Below, in pieces: positions 5,775 to 12,183 of a stretch of 16,769 nt of DNA. The DNA lies in NCBI GenBank assembly GCA_910578065.1, contig CAJTPB010000028.1, forward strand, positions 1-16,769, written 5' to 3'. The notes beneath the pieces are model-generated. The model saw only the letters and a program-made list of their open reading frames with translations, was not told the origin of the DNA and did not search any database. How positions within the stretch are numbered: position 1 is the stretch's first letter; the number at the start of each line of letters is the position of its first letter. The translations under genes were made by a program, and so were the position numbers. The DNA is from an uncultured Christensenella sp. Its GTDB lineage: Bacteria > Bacillota > Clostridia > Christensenellales > Borkfalkiaceae.

Positions 5775-6422
5775 ATGTTTTTTGCAAGGTTAAGAAAGGA
5801 TATCGCTGCGGCGAAGCGGAACGACCCGGCCGCGCGCAATAAATTCGAAATATGGCTTACCTATTCGGGCGTGCATGCGTTAAGCTGGCACCGTTGGGCG
5901 AACAGATTGTACCGCATGCACTTAAAGCTGCTTGCCCGCATAACGTCGCAATTCGCCAAATGGCTCACGGGAATCGAAATTCACCCCGCCGCAAAAATCG
6001 CGCCCGGCGTGTTTATCGATCACGGCGCGGGCGTAGTGATCGGCGAAACGGCGGAAGTGGAAGAAGGGGTCGTGATCTATCAGGGCGCAACGCTGGGCGG
6101 CACGGGAAAGGAAAGCGGCAAGCGTCACCCCACCATTAAACGCAACGTCACCATTTCGAGCGGGGCAAAGGTGCTGGGCGGTTTTACCGTGGGCGAAGGC
6201 GCGCGCATCGGCGCGGGCGCGGTGGTGTTAAAAGAAGTACCCCCGTATGCGACGGTGGTGGGCGTTCCGGGGCGGGTGGTGCGCGTGAACGGAGAAAAAA
6301 CGGCGCCCGATCTGATTCCCGAAAAGGAAGACCCCATGTTAAAAGAAATTTGCGCGCTGCGCGAAAGAATGTTCCTGTTAGAAGAACAAATAGAACGCAT
6401 GTCGAAGGAGGATCGATCATGA
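5775..6422 (+). CDS. cysE: serine O-acetyltransferase
   Basis: The enzyme transfers acetyl from acetyl-CoA to serine, giving O-acetylserine for cysteine synthesis in the cytosol. The start at 5775 (MFFARLRKDI) has GGGAG just upstream; the frame extends back to an ATG inside the terminator hairpin, which would be cut off in terminated RNA and lacks a binding site. The product is 215 residues, the short form common in Firmicutes. An N-terminal helical part (about 1-65) is followed by left-handed beta-helix hexapeptide repeats (about 68-170). Catalytic-region features are visible: IDHGAGVVIGE (D82, H83), GGTGKESGKRHPT (H118) and the trimer-type VVGVPGRVV end. The C-terminal 35 residues form a charged helix. 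It overlaps cysS by 4 bases (ATGA), implying translational coupling, and is controlled by the Cys T-box. Confidence 0.95.
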   Translation: MFFARLRKDIAAAKRNDPAARNKFEIWLTYSGVHALSWHRWANRLYRMHLKLLARITSQFAKWLTGIEIHPAAKIAPGVFIDHGAGVVIGETAEVEEGVVIYQGATLGGTGKESGKRHPTIKRNVTISSGAKVLGGFTVGEGARIGAGAVVLKEVPPYATVVGVPGRVVRVNGEKTAPDLIPEKEDPMLKEICALRERMFLLEEQIERMSKEDRS

Positions 6423-7807
6423 AAATTTACAATTCGCTTACACGGAAGAAAGAGGCGTTTTCTCCCCTCGAAGAGGGCAAGGTAAAAATGTACGCGTGCG
6501 GCATCACCGTTTCGGGCGAAGCGCATATCGGGCACGCCTTTCAGGCTTTGATCTACGATATTTTTCGCAAGTTCCTACAAAAACAGGGGTATGAAGTAAC
6601 GTATGCCCGCAACTATACCGACGTAGACGATAAGATCATTGCAAAATCGCGCGAAACGGGGATCCCTGCCGACGAATACGCCCGCATGATGATCGAAAAG
6701 ATCAACGGCGTGATGCGCAAGTTCAACGTAGACGATCCCACCCTTTGGTTGAAAGCGACGGAAAATATCGGCAACATTATCGACTTCGTGCAGCGGTTAA
6801 TCGAAAAAGGACACGCCTATCCCGCGGAAAACGGCGACGTGTATTTCGACGTGGCGACTTTCCCCGCGTACGGTCAGCTTTCGGGCAGAAGCACGGAAGA
6901 CGCGCTCGACGGCGTGCGGGTGGAAAACGACGACTGCAAAAAGAACGCCTACGACTTTGCCCTTTGGAAGCGCGCAAAAGAGGGGGAGATCAGTTGGGAT
7001 TCCCCTTGGGGGAAGGGGCGCCCGGGGTGGCATATCGAATGCTCGGCGATGAATCGCGCGGCGTTCGGCGATCAGATCGATATTCACGGCGGCGGAAGGG
7101 ATTTGATCTTTCCCCATCACGAAAACGAAATCGCTCAGTCGGAAGCGCTTACGGGCAAGCGGTTCGTGCGCTATTGGACGCATAACGGTTTGATCAAGGT
7201 AAACGGGCAGAAGATGAGCAAATCGCTTGGGAACAGTTTGCTGCTCGAAGATCTGCTCGCGCGGTATTCGGATGAAGCGGTAAAGTTCGCGCTGCTTTCC
7301 ACCAACTACAAAAACGACGTAAATATCACCGACGCGCTGTTCCCCGAAGCGGAAGCGCATTTGATCCGCTTTTATACGGCGATTGCCGAAGCGGAAGAAA
7401 AGTTCCCGCAGGAACAAGGAAAAGAGGGGGAAATCGACGAGCGGTTCAACGAGGCGATGAACGACGATTTTAATACCGCGCTTGCCCTTTCCGACCTATT
7501 CGGATATTTTAAAGAGGTAAAAAGGCTGACGGACGCGGGTGATCCCCGCGCGAAGAGAATGGTAAACCAGATCCGCGAAACGTACGCCCTTTTGGGGCTG
7601 TTTTGCAAGAACGCGCAAGAATACCTTGCGCAATACCGTAAAGGGGAGGAGATCCCCGCCCAAGTGCTCCGCCTTGCGGAAGAACGCAAAGTTGCGCGCG
7701 CGGAAAAGAACTGGGCGAAGTCGGACGAATTGCGCGCGCAGATCGGCGCGCTCGGCTACGCGGTAAAAGACGGCAAAGAGGGTTACGAGCTTACCAAAAT
7801 CGATTGA
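6419..7807 (+). CDS. cysS: cysteinyl-tRNA synthetase
   Basis: This class I aminoacyl-tRNA synthetase charges tRNA-Cys. The start at 6419 has a strong AAGGAGG at 6405-6411 and overlaps the cysE stop; a longer frame from 6350 is a shadow within cysE. Length is 462 residues, normal for the family. The HIGH motif is at 36-39 (EAHIGHAF) and KMSKS at 265-269. Zinc ligands typical of CysRS are present: C27 (YACGIT), C208 (WHIECSAMN), and H233 and E237 (FPHHENEIAQ). The DALR-type anticodon region and C-terminal helical part are complete. Pairing with cysE behind a Cys T-box matches the well-known Firmicute cysE-cysS operon. Its last codons contain the promoter of the next gene. Confidence 0.97.
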   Translation: MKIYNSLTRKKEAFSPLEEGKVKMYACGITVSGEAHIGHAFQALIYDIFRKFLQKQGYEVTYARNYTDVDDKIIAKSRETGIPADEYARMMIEKINGVMRKFNVDDPTLWLKATENIGNIIDFVQRLIEKGHAYPAENGDVYFDVATFPAYGQLSGRSTEDALDGVRVENDDCKKNAYDFALWKRAKEGEISWDSPWGKGRPGWHIECSAMNRAAFGDQIDIHGGGRDLIFPHHENEIAQSEALTGKRFVRYWTHNGLIKVNGQKMSKSLGNSLLLEDLLARYSDEAVKFALLSTNYKNDVNITDALFPEAEAHLIRFYTAIAEAEEKFPQEQGKEGEIDERFNEAMNDDFNTALALSDLFGYFKEVKRLTDAGDPRAKRMVNQIRETYALLGLFCKNAQEYLAQYRKGEEIPAQVLRLAEERKVARAEKNWAKSDELRAQIGALGYAVKDGKEGYELTKID

Positions 7808-7832
7808 CAAACGGAAAATCGGAAAGTACAAT
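7804..7832 (+). promoter_or_regulatory. promoter of alaS overlapping the cysS stop
   Basis: A perfect TTGACA (7804-7809) includes the cysS TGA stop (7805-7807), with TACAAT at 7827-7832 after a 17-base spacer. The start site would be near 7839, leaving a leader of about 24 nt. This frees alaS from the cysteine T-box. Confidence 0.8.
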
Positions 7833-7862
7833 ATATAAGGATTTTATGCGGGAGATGCGAAA

Positions 7863-9671
7863 ATGAAAATTACTTCCAAAGAATTGCGGCAAAAGTGGAT
7901 CTCTTATTACGAGGGGAAAGGGCACGTCGATATCGGCGCGGTATCGCTGATCGGCGACGGCAGCACGGGGGTCATGTTCAACGTGGCGGGAATGCAGCCG
8001 CTTATGCCCTATCTGCTGGGACAAAAACACCCCAAGGGCAAACGCCTTTGCAACGTGCAGGGGTGCATGCGCACGACGGATATCGACTCGGTGGGCGATC
8101 CCACGCACTTCACTTTTTTCGAGATGATGGGCAACTGGTCGCTGGGCGACTACTTTAAAAAGGAAAAAACGGAATGGTCTTTCCGTTTGCTTACCGAAGT
8201 GTTCGGGCTGGATAAAGACAAGCTGTGCGCAACGGTGTTCGAGGGGAACGAAAGCGTTCCGCGCGATACCGAAACGGCGGAATATTTACAAGCGCTCGGC
8301 ATAAAACGCGATCATATTTATTTTCTGCCCAAGTCGGATAACTGGTGGGAACTCGAAGGCACGGTGGGCACCCCCTGCGGACCGGACAACGAATGGTTTT
8401 ACCCCATCGACGTTAATGCGGAAAATCCCTCCTTCCCCGACGACTACGTAGAAATCGGAAACGACGTGTATATGCAGTACCGTAAAACGGAAACGGGGTA
8501 CGAGCCGCTTGAAAATAAAAACGTGGATACGGGGTTCGGCTTCGACAGAATGCTGTTGTTTTTAAACGGACTTTCGGACGGGTATATGACGGACTTGTTC
8601 CTGCCCGTTATCAATAAGCTGGAAGAACTTTCGGGCAAGTCGTACGCGGGCGGCGGTGAAGATCAAAGGGCGATGCGCATCATTGCCGATCATACCCGCA
8701 CCGCCGCGCTGTTGATCGGCGACGTTACGGGTGTGCTTCCCTCCAACACGGGCGCGGGATATATTCTGCGCAGGATCGTGCGCCGCGCCATTCGTTACTG
8801 CAAAAAACTGGGCGCGGGAAGCGAAGCGATGCTTGCCGCGGCAAAGATCTTTATCGAAGAAATTTACGGCGAAGCATACCCGCTGTTAAAGGAAAAAGAG
8901 GAATACATTCTTTCCGAAATCAAAAAAGAAGCGGACAGGTTCGAAACGACGCTCGCCCAAGGCATAAAAGAGTTTGAAAAGTGCATTGCGGGGATTGCGC
9001 GCAAAAATGCGTTTATGGCGCAAAACGATCCCGCTTATCAAAAAGAAACGGTAATCGGCGGCAAGCAGGCGTTCCGCCTGTACGATACGTACGGATTCCC
9101 GTTGGAACTTACGGAAGAGCTCGCCGCGGAATCGGGCTATACGGTAGACCGCGCGGGGTTCGACGAAGCGTTTAAAACGCACCAAGAAATCAGCAAGGTG
9201 CCCGCGGGCGCGTTTAAGGGCGGGTTGGAAAGCCATTCGCAAAAGGCGACCAATTACCATACCGCGACCCACCTGTTAAACGCCGCGTTAAAGCAAGTGC
9301 TTTCGCCCGACGTCAATCAAAAGGGAAGCAATATCACCGACGAGCGCATGCGGTTCGACTTTAACTTTGCCCGCCCGATGACGGAAGAAGAAATCGAGGC
9401 GGTAGAAGCGCTCGTAAACGAAAAAATCAAAGCGGATATCCCCGTCGAGTATCGGGAAATGAGTTTGGAAGAAGCGCGCAAAGAAAATTTTGTGGGCGTG
9501 TTCGACAGCAAATACGGCGACAGGGTAAAAACGTATTCTATCGGCGAATTTTCCAAAGAAATGTGCGGCGGCCCGCACGCGGCGCGCACGGGCGAATTGG
9601 GAAAATTCAAAATCGTAAAAGAGCAAAGCTCTTCCGCGGGGGTCAGAAGAATCAAGGCGGTGCTGGAATAA
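7863..9671 (+). CDS. alaS: compact alanyl-tRNA synthetase lacking C-Ala domain
   Basis: This class II synthetase charges tRNA-Ala and hydrolyses mischarged tRNA. The start at 7863 has GGGAG 8 bases upstream. It has 602 residues against roughly 850-880 for common bacterial AlaRS. The aminoacylation core is present (MFNVAGMQPLMPYLL at 38-52, THFTFFEMMGNWSLGDYF at 81-98, and DTGFGFDRM at 222-230). The tRNA-recognition helical domain is intact. The editing domain follows almost at once, with zinc ligands H466 and H470 (HTATH) and C568 and H572 (CGGPH). The beta-barrel normally between them is reduced to about 20 residues (445-464). The C-terminal oligomerisation/C-Ala domain is absent: the protein ends at VRRIKAVLE. 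The ORF ends cleanly and is directly followed by another gene, so this is a natural compact form rather than a truncation. Similar short enzymes are known to me from CPR bacteria. Confidence 0.95.
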   Translation: MKITSKELRQKWISYYEGKGHVDIGAVSLIGDGSTGVMFNVAGMQPLMPYLLGQKHPKGKRLCNVQGCMRTTDIDSVGDPTHFTFFEMMGNWSLGDYFKKEKTEWSFRLLTEVFGLDKDKLCATVFEGNESVPRDTETAEYLQALGIKRDHIYFLPKSDNWWELEGTVGTPCGPDNEWFYPIDVNAENPSFPDDYVEIGNDVYMQYRKTETGYEPLENKNVDTGFGFDRMLLFLNGLSDGYMTDLFLPVINKLEELSGKSYAGGGEDQRAMRIIADHTRTAALLIGDVTGVLPSNTGAGYILRRIVRRAIRYCKKLGAGSEAMLAAAKIFIEEIYGEAYPLLKEKEEYILSEIKKEADRFETTLAQGIKEFEKCIAGIARKNAFMAQNDPAYQKETVIGGKQAFRLYDTYGFPLELTEELAAESGYTVDRAGFDEAFKTHQEISKVPAGAFKGGLESHSQKATNYHTATHLLNAALKQVLSPDVNQKGSNITDERMRFDFNFARPMTEEEIEAVEALVNEKIKADIPVEYREMSLEEARKENFVGVFDSKYGDRVKTYSIGEFSKEMCGGPHAARTGELGKFKIVKEQSSSAGVRRIKAVLE

Positions 9672-9672
9672 C

Positions 9673-10224
9673 ATGACGGAACAGGAAAAAATGATCGCGG
9701 GCGAACCGTACGATCCCCAAGACGAAACGCTTGTCCGCGGCCGCGCGTGGGCAAAAATGATGTGCGAGGAATATCATTGTATTCCGGCGGAAGAAAAAGA
9801 GGCGCGCGCGGAATTTATCAAAGGCATGTTCGCCAAAACGGGGGAATGTTTAAATATCGAAAACCATTTTTGGTGCGATTACGGATATAACATCGAGGTC
9901 GGCGAAAATTTTTACGTCAATCACGATTGCGTCTTTTTAGACTGCGCGAAGATCACCTTCGGCGACAACGTGTTCATCGCGCCGCAATGCGGCTTTTATA
10001 CGGCGGGGCACCCGCTCGAAGCGGATCTGCGCCGCAAGGGAATCGAATACGCAAAACCCATCACGGTGGGCAGCGACGTTTGGATCGGCGGCGGGGTAAA
10101 GGTGATGCCCGGCGTTACGATAGGGGATAACGTCGTTATCGGCGGCGGCAGCGTGGTGGTAAATGATATTCCTTCTAACAGCCTTGCCGTCGGCAATCCC
10201 GCAAAAGTCGTTCGCAAACTGTAA
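9673..10224 (+). CDS. maa: maltose/galactoside O-acetyltransferase-like enzyme
   Basis: This 183-residue left-handed beta-helix acetyltransferase uses acetyl-CoA to acetylate a sugar or similar small acceptor; the physiological substrate is uncertain. Visible features are the N-terminal maltose acetyltransferase cap (MIAGEPYDPQDETL), FWCDYGYNIEVGENFYVNHD (66-85), the catalytic-type H113 in YTAGHPL, then VGSDVWIGGGVKVMPGVTIG and the closing AVGNPAKVV. Length is normal. The ATG is one base after the alaS stop, so it probably shares the alaS transcript. I see no functional link to AlaRS. It could also be named a lacA/nodL-type transferase. Confidence 0.9.
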   Translation: MTEQEKMIAGEPYDPQDETLVRGRAWAKMMCEEYHCIPAEEKEARAEFIKGMFAKTGECLNIENHFWCDYGYNIEVGENFYVNHDCVFLDCAKITFGDNVFIAPQCGFYTAGHPLEADLRRKGIEYAKPITVGSDVWIGGGVKVMPGVTIGDNVVIGGGSVVVNDIPSNSLAVGNPAKVVRKL

Positions 10225-10309
10225 GGGCGGCGGAAAATCGCTTAAAAACATTCGCGGAAAAATTTTTTGTATTTTCCGAAAAAATCTTAAAAACGCAAGT
10301 CAAAACAGC

Positions 10310-10338
10310 TTGACGGAAAATTTCGAATCGCCTATAAT
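10310..10338 (+). promoter_or_regulatory. promoter of rplM-rpsI
   Basis: TTGACG (10310-10315) and a perfect TATAAT (10333-10338) have a 17-base spacer. Transcription would start near 10345, giving an 80-nt leader that includes the hairpin at 10356. Confidence 0.82.
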
Positions 10339-10355
10339 GAAGTAGCATTCGTTAA

Positions 10356-10384
10356 AAACCCGCCGCAAAAACGGCTTCGGGTTT
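10356..10384 (+). promoter_or_regulatory. hairpin in the rplM leader, possible r-protein leader
   Basis: AAACCCG (10356-10362) pairs with CGGGTTT (10378-10384), and inside it CCG (10363-10365) pairs with CGG (10372-10374), leaving a CTT bulge. A short A-run follows rather than a T-run, so it is not a terminator. Firmicute rplM operons often carry an L13 leader RNA. Position and size fit, but I cannot confirm the consensus by eye. Confidence 0.45.
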
Positions 10385-10427
10385 AAAAAAACAGAGAATA
10401 TCGGCAAGTTTTAAGGAGTACATTGAT

Positions 10428-10859
10428 ATGAAGACCTATACGGCAACTGCTCAAACGGTTGAGAGAAAATGGTACGTCGTAGACGGCGCGGGCGTTCCGC
10501 TGGGAAGATTGGCTTCCAAAGTGGCGGCGATTCTGCGCGGAAAAAATAAACCCACGTTTACTCCCAACGTTGATACGGGCGATTTCGTAATTATTCTGAA
10601 CAGCGATAAAGTGGTGCTTACGGGCAAAAAACTGGAAGATAAATTTTATCGTTATCACACCGGCTATATCGGCGGGTTAAAAGAAATTTCTTACGGCAAA
10701 ATGATGGCGGAAAAAAGCGACCTCGCTGTTTATGAAGCAGTGAAAGGCATGCTGCCCAAAAATTCCCTCGGCAGACAAATGATCAAAAAGCTGAGAGTAT
10801 ACAAGGGCGCGGAACACAACCACGCGGCGCAGAAGCCCGAAGAGTTGAAATTATTTTAA
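10428..10859 (+). CDS. rplM: 50S ribosomal protein L13
   Basis: This 143-residue large-subunit protein binds 23S rRNA early in assembly. The start at 10428 has AAGGAG at 10413-10418. Signatures are the N-terminal RKWYVVDGAGVPLGRLAS, the central GDFVIILNSDKVVLTGKK, then YRYHTGYIGG and the conserved AVKGMLPKNSLGRQM. Length is standard. It is first in the rplM-rpsI operon, with 17 bases to rpsI. Confidence 0.98.
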   Translation: MKTYTATAQTVERKWYVVDGAGVPLGRLASKVAAILRGKNKPTFTPNVDTGDFVIILNSDKVVLTGKKLEDKFYRYHTGYIGGLKEISYGKMMAEKSDLAVYEAVKGMLPKNSLGRQMIKKLRVYKGAEHNHAAQKPEELKLF

Positions 10860-10876
10860 GGCGAGGTATCTGAAAG

Positions 10877-11290
10877 ATGGCTAAGGCTAATTTAAAGAAA
10901 AAATTGCAGTTCTGGGGTACGGGAAGAAGAAAGAAGGCGATTGCGCGCGTTCGTTTGATCCCGTCGGGAAGCGGCGCTATCGTTATCAACGACAGAACGC
11001 TTGAAGATTATTTCCCCATGGGAACGCTTCAATACATTGTAAAACAACCTCTCGCTGAAATCGCGGCGGAAGGCAAGTACGATATTTTCGTAAACGTTAT
11101 CGGCGGCGGCTATACGGGGCAGGCGGGCGCGATCCGTTTGGGCATTGCAAGAGCGCTGCTTCAATCGGAACCCGAGTGCAGACCTGCGCTGAAAAAAGCG
11201 GGCTTCCTTACGCGCGATCCCCGCGCAAAGGAAAGAAAGAAGTACGGCTTGAAAAAAGCACGCCGCGCTCCTCAATTCTCCAAGAGATAA
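10877..11290 (+). CDS. rpsI: 30S ribosomal protein S9
   Basis: This 137-residue small-subunit protein has a C-terminal tail that reaches the decoding centre. Diagnostic segments are GTGRRKKAIARVRL near the N-terminus, GGGYTGQAGAIRLGIARAL in the middle and the basic end KKYGLKKARRAPQFSKR. AGGCGAGG lies about 10 bases before the ATG. It is the last gene of the operon and is followed 4 bases after its stop by a strong terminator. Confidence 0.98.
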   Translation: MAKANLKKKLQFWGTGRRKKAIARVRLIPSGSGAIVINDRTLEDYFPMGTLQYIVKQPLAEIAAEGKYDIFVNVIGGGYTGQAGAIRLGIARALLQSEPECRPALKKAGFLTRDPRAKERKKYGLKKARRAPQFSKR

Positions 11291-11294
11291 GTCG

Positions 11295-11322
11295 AAAGAC
11301 GCGCTTTTACGGCGCGTCTTTT
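11295..11322 (+). terminator. terminator of rplM-rpsI
   Basis: AAAGACGCGC (11295-11304) pairs perfectly with GCGCGTCTTT (11312-11321) around a 7-base loop, with T residues continuing to 11322. Confidence 0.9.
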
Positions 11323-11339
11323 ATATTGTTAAAATTTAA

Positions 11340-11358
11340 CCTCCCGCTAAGCGGGAGG
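11340..11358. repeat. IS200 left-end hairpin
   Basis: CCTCCCGC (11340-11347), a TAA loop and GCGGGAGG (11351-11358) form a perfect 8-bp stem. Subterminal hairpins of this type are what TnpA recognises. A separate CCTCC (11391-11395) could pair with the tnpA ribosome binding site GGAGG (11441-11445) and damp its translation. Confidence 0.75.
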
Positions 11359-11453
11359 CAAAAAAGAAGCGTAAGCGTTGCAAAGAAAAACCTCCAATGA
11401 TAAAATGTAAGTGGCTACCAACCGCGAACAGAAAATCAAAGGAGGACCCAAAG

Positions 11454-11915
11454 ATGAGTGAATTAAGTTTAACACATTGTAGATATGAATGCAAGTACCA
11501 TGTAGTATTTGCTCCAAAATTTCGCAGGCAAATAATCTACGGAAAAATCAAGAGTGAAATAGGCAAGATATTACGGAAGTTGTGTGAGTACAAAGGGATA
11601 GAAATTTTGGAAGCAAATGCGTGTTCGGATCATATCCATATGTTACTCATAATACCGCCGAAGTATAGTATAGCACAAGTGATGGATTATCTGAAAGGTA
11701 AAAGTAGTTTGGCGATATTCGACAAATTTGCGAACTTAAAATACAAGTATGGAAACAGGCATTTCTGGAGCCAAGGCTACTATGTGAGTACGGTAGGACG
11801 AAATGAAAAAAAGATAGCGGAGTATATACAAAACCAGTTGCAAGAAGATCAGGCGGCAGAGCAATTGACGATAAAAGAGTATGTGGATCCGTTTGGTGAA
11901 GAAGGCAAAAAGTAA
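11454..11915 (+). CDS. tnpA: IS200-family Y1 transposase TnpA
   Basis: This 153-residue HUH endonuclease excises and inserts single-stranded DNA through a 5'-phosphotyrosine intermediate and acts as a dimer. The start at 11454 is set by AAAGGAGG at 11438-11445. The HUH pair is H60-I-H62 (SDHIHMLLIIPP). The nucleophile is probably Y124 in IAEYIQNQ, with Q128 nearby. YECKYHVVFAPKFRR at the N-terminus is typical of IS200 TnpA. Length is normal and no frameshift is seen, so the gene may be active. Its base composition is more AT-rich than the flanking ribosomal genes, as expected for a mobile gene. No clear promoter was found; strong upstream termination probably keeps expression low. Confidence 0.96.
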   Translation: MSELSLTHCRYECKYHVVFAPKFRRQIIYGKIKSEIGKILRKLCEYKGIEILEANACSDHIHMLLIIPPKYSIAQVMDYLKGKSSLAIFDKFANLKYKYGNRHFWSQGYYVSTVGRNEKKIAEYIQNQLQEDQAAEQLTIKEYVDPFGEEGKK

Positions 11916-11916
11916 G

Positions 11917-12032
11917 GCTGCTTGGCAGCAGTCTGAAAAGAATTGCGGTTGGCAGTTTCTTCGCCGCGCGAATAGCGCTGCCAGTACCATGCCCTTTTAG
12001 GGCTTGTGCATACTACGCGTTGAACGCGTAGT
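11917..12032. repeat. string of four hairpins at the IS right end
   Basis: After the tnpA stop come GCTGC-TTG-GCAGC (11917-11929), then TGGCAG/CTGCCA (11950-11983) enclosing TTCGC-CGC-GCGAA (11960-11972), then GCCCT-TTT-AGGGC (11991-12003), then ACTACGCGT-TGA-ACGCGTAGT (12012-12032). The last is the best candidate for the right-end TnpA site. The others are more structure than an IS200 right end needs. Confidence 0.7.
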
Positions 12033-12043
12033 TATGATTTGCA

Positions 12044-12080
12044 AAAGATTTCCCCGCGGGCAGGGGGGAAGTCTTTTTTT
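12044..12080 (+). terminator. strong terminator after tnpA
   Basis: AAAGATTTCCCC (12044-12055) pairs along all 12 positions (one G-T) with GGGGAAGTCTTT (12065-12076), followed by T to 12080. It separates the IS from the downstream promoter at 12127. It may belong to the element or may predate it. Confidence 0.88.
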
Positions 12081-12126
12081 ATCAACAAATTGTCATAAAA
12101 ATATATGACTTTTTAACGATATCTAA

Positions 12127-12155
12127 TTGACAAAGCAGAGGAAAGGGGATATAAT
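12127..12155 (+). promoter_or_regulatory. consensus promoter of the LRR surface protein gene
   Basis: A perfect TTGACA (12127-12132) and a perfect TATAAT (12150-12155) have a 17-base spacer. The start site would be near 12162, giving a leader of about 22 nt with AAAGGA at 12171-12176 before the ATG at 12184. The TTG of the -35 box is in frame with the gene but lies upstream of the start site. Confidence 0.88.
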
Positions 12156-12183
12156 AAAGAAAAAAAGCGAAAAGGATTCGGCA

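Larger units (their letters stand above)
11340..12032 (+). mobile_element. IS200-type insertion sequence (tnpA only)
   Basis: A single Y1 transposase gene is bracketed by a left-end hairpin (11340-11358) and a right-end hairpin (12012-12032), the layout of IS200. There are no terminal inverted repeats and no target duplication, as expected for this single-strand mechanism. TTTAAC precedes the left hairpin and may be the target site. The exact cleavage ends cannot be read from one copy, so these limits are hairpin-based. No tnpB is present. The element sits in the gap between the rpsI terminator and the next operon, where it does little harm. Confidence 0.8.

Noticed and set aside
6797..7417. 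206-residue minus-strand frame inside cysS
   Set aside because: It is antisense to a complete cysteinyl-tRNA synthetase, with composition typical of shadows (Arg- and Phe-rich).
7863..9671. alaS as a truncated pseudogene
   Set aside because: The active-site and editing motifs are all intact, it has its own consensus promoter, the stop is followed one base later by the next gene, and the domain loss matches known compact AlaRS forms.
10255..10278. Intrinsic terminator after the acetyltransferase gene
   Set aside because: CGGAAAA/TTTTCCG can form a 7-bp, AT-rich stem with a 10-base loop, but it is followed by GAAAAAATC rather than T residues. Termination here is unproven.
11340..12032. IS605-type element with TnpB and a guide RNA
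   Set aside because: There is no tnpB or tnpB remnant in any frame; only the 153-residue tnpA is present, so an IS200-type element fits better.
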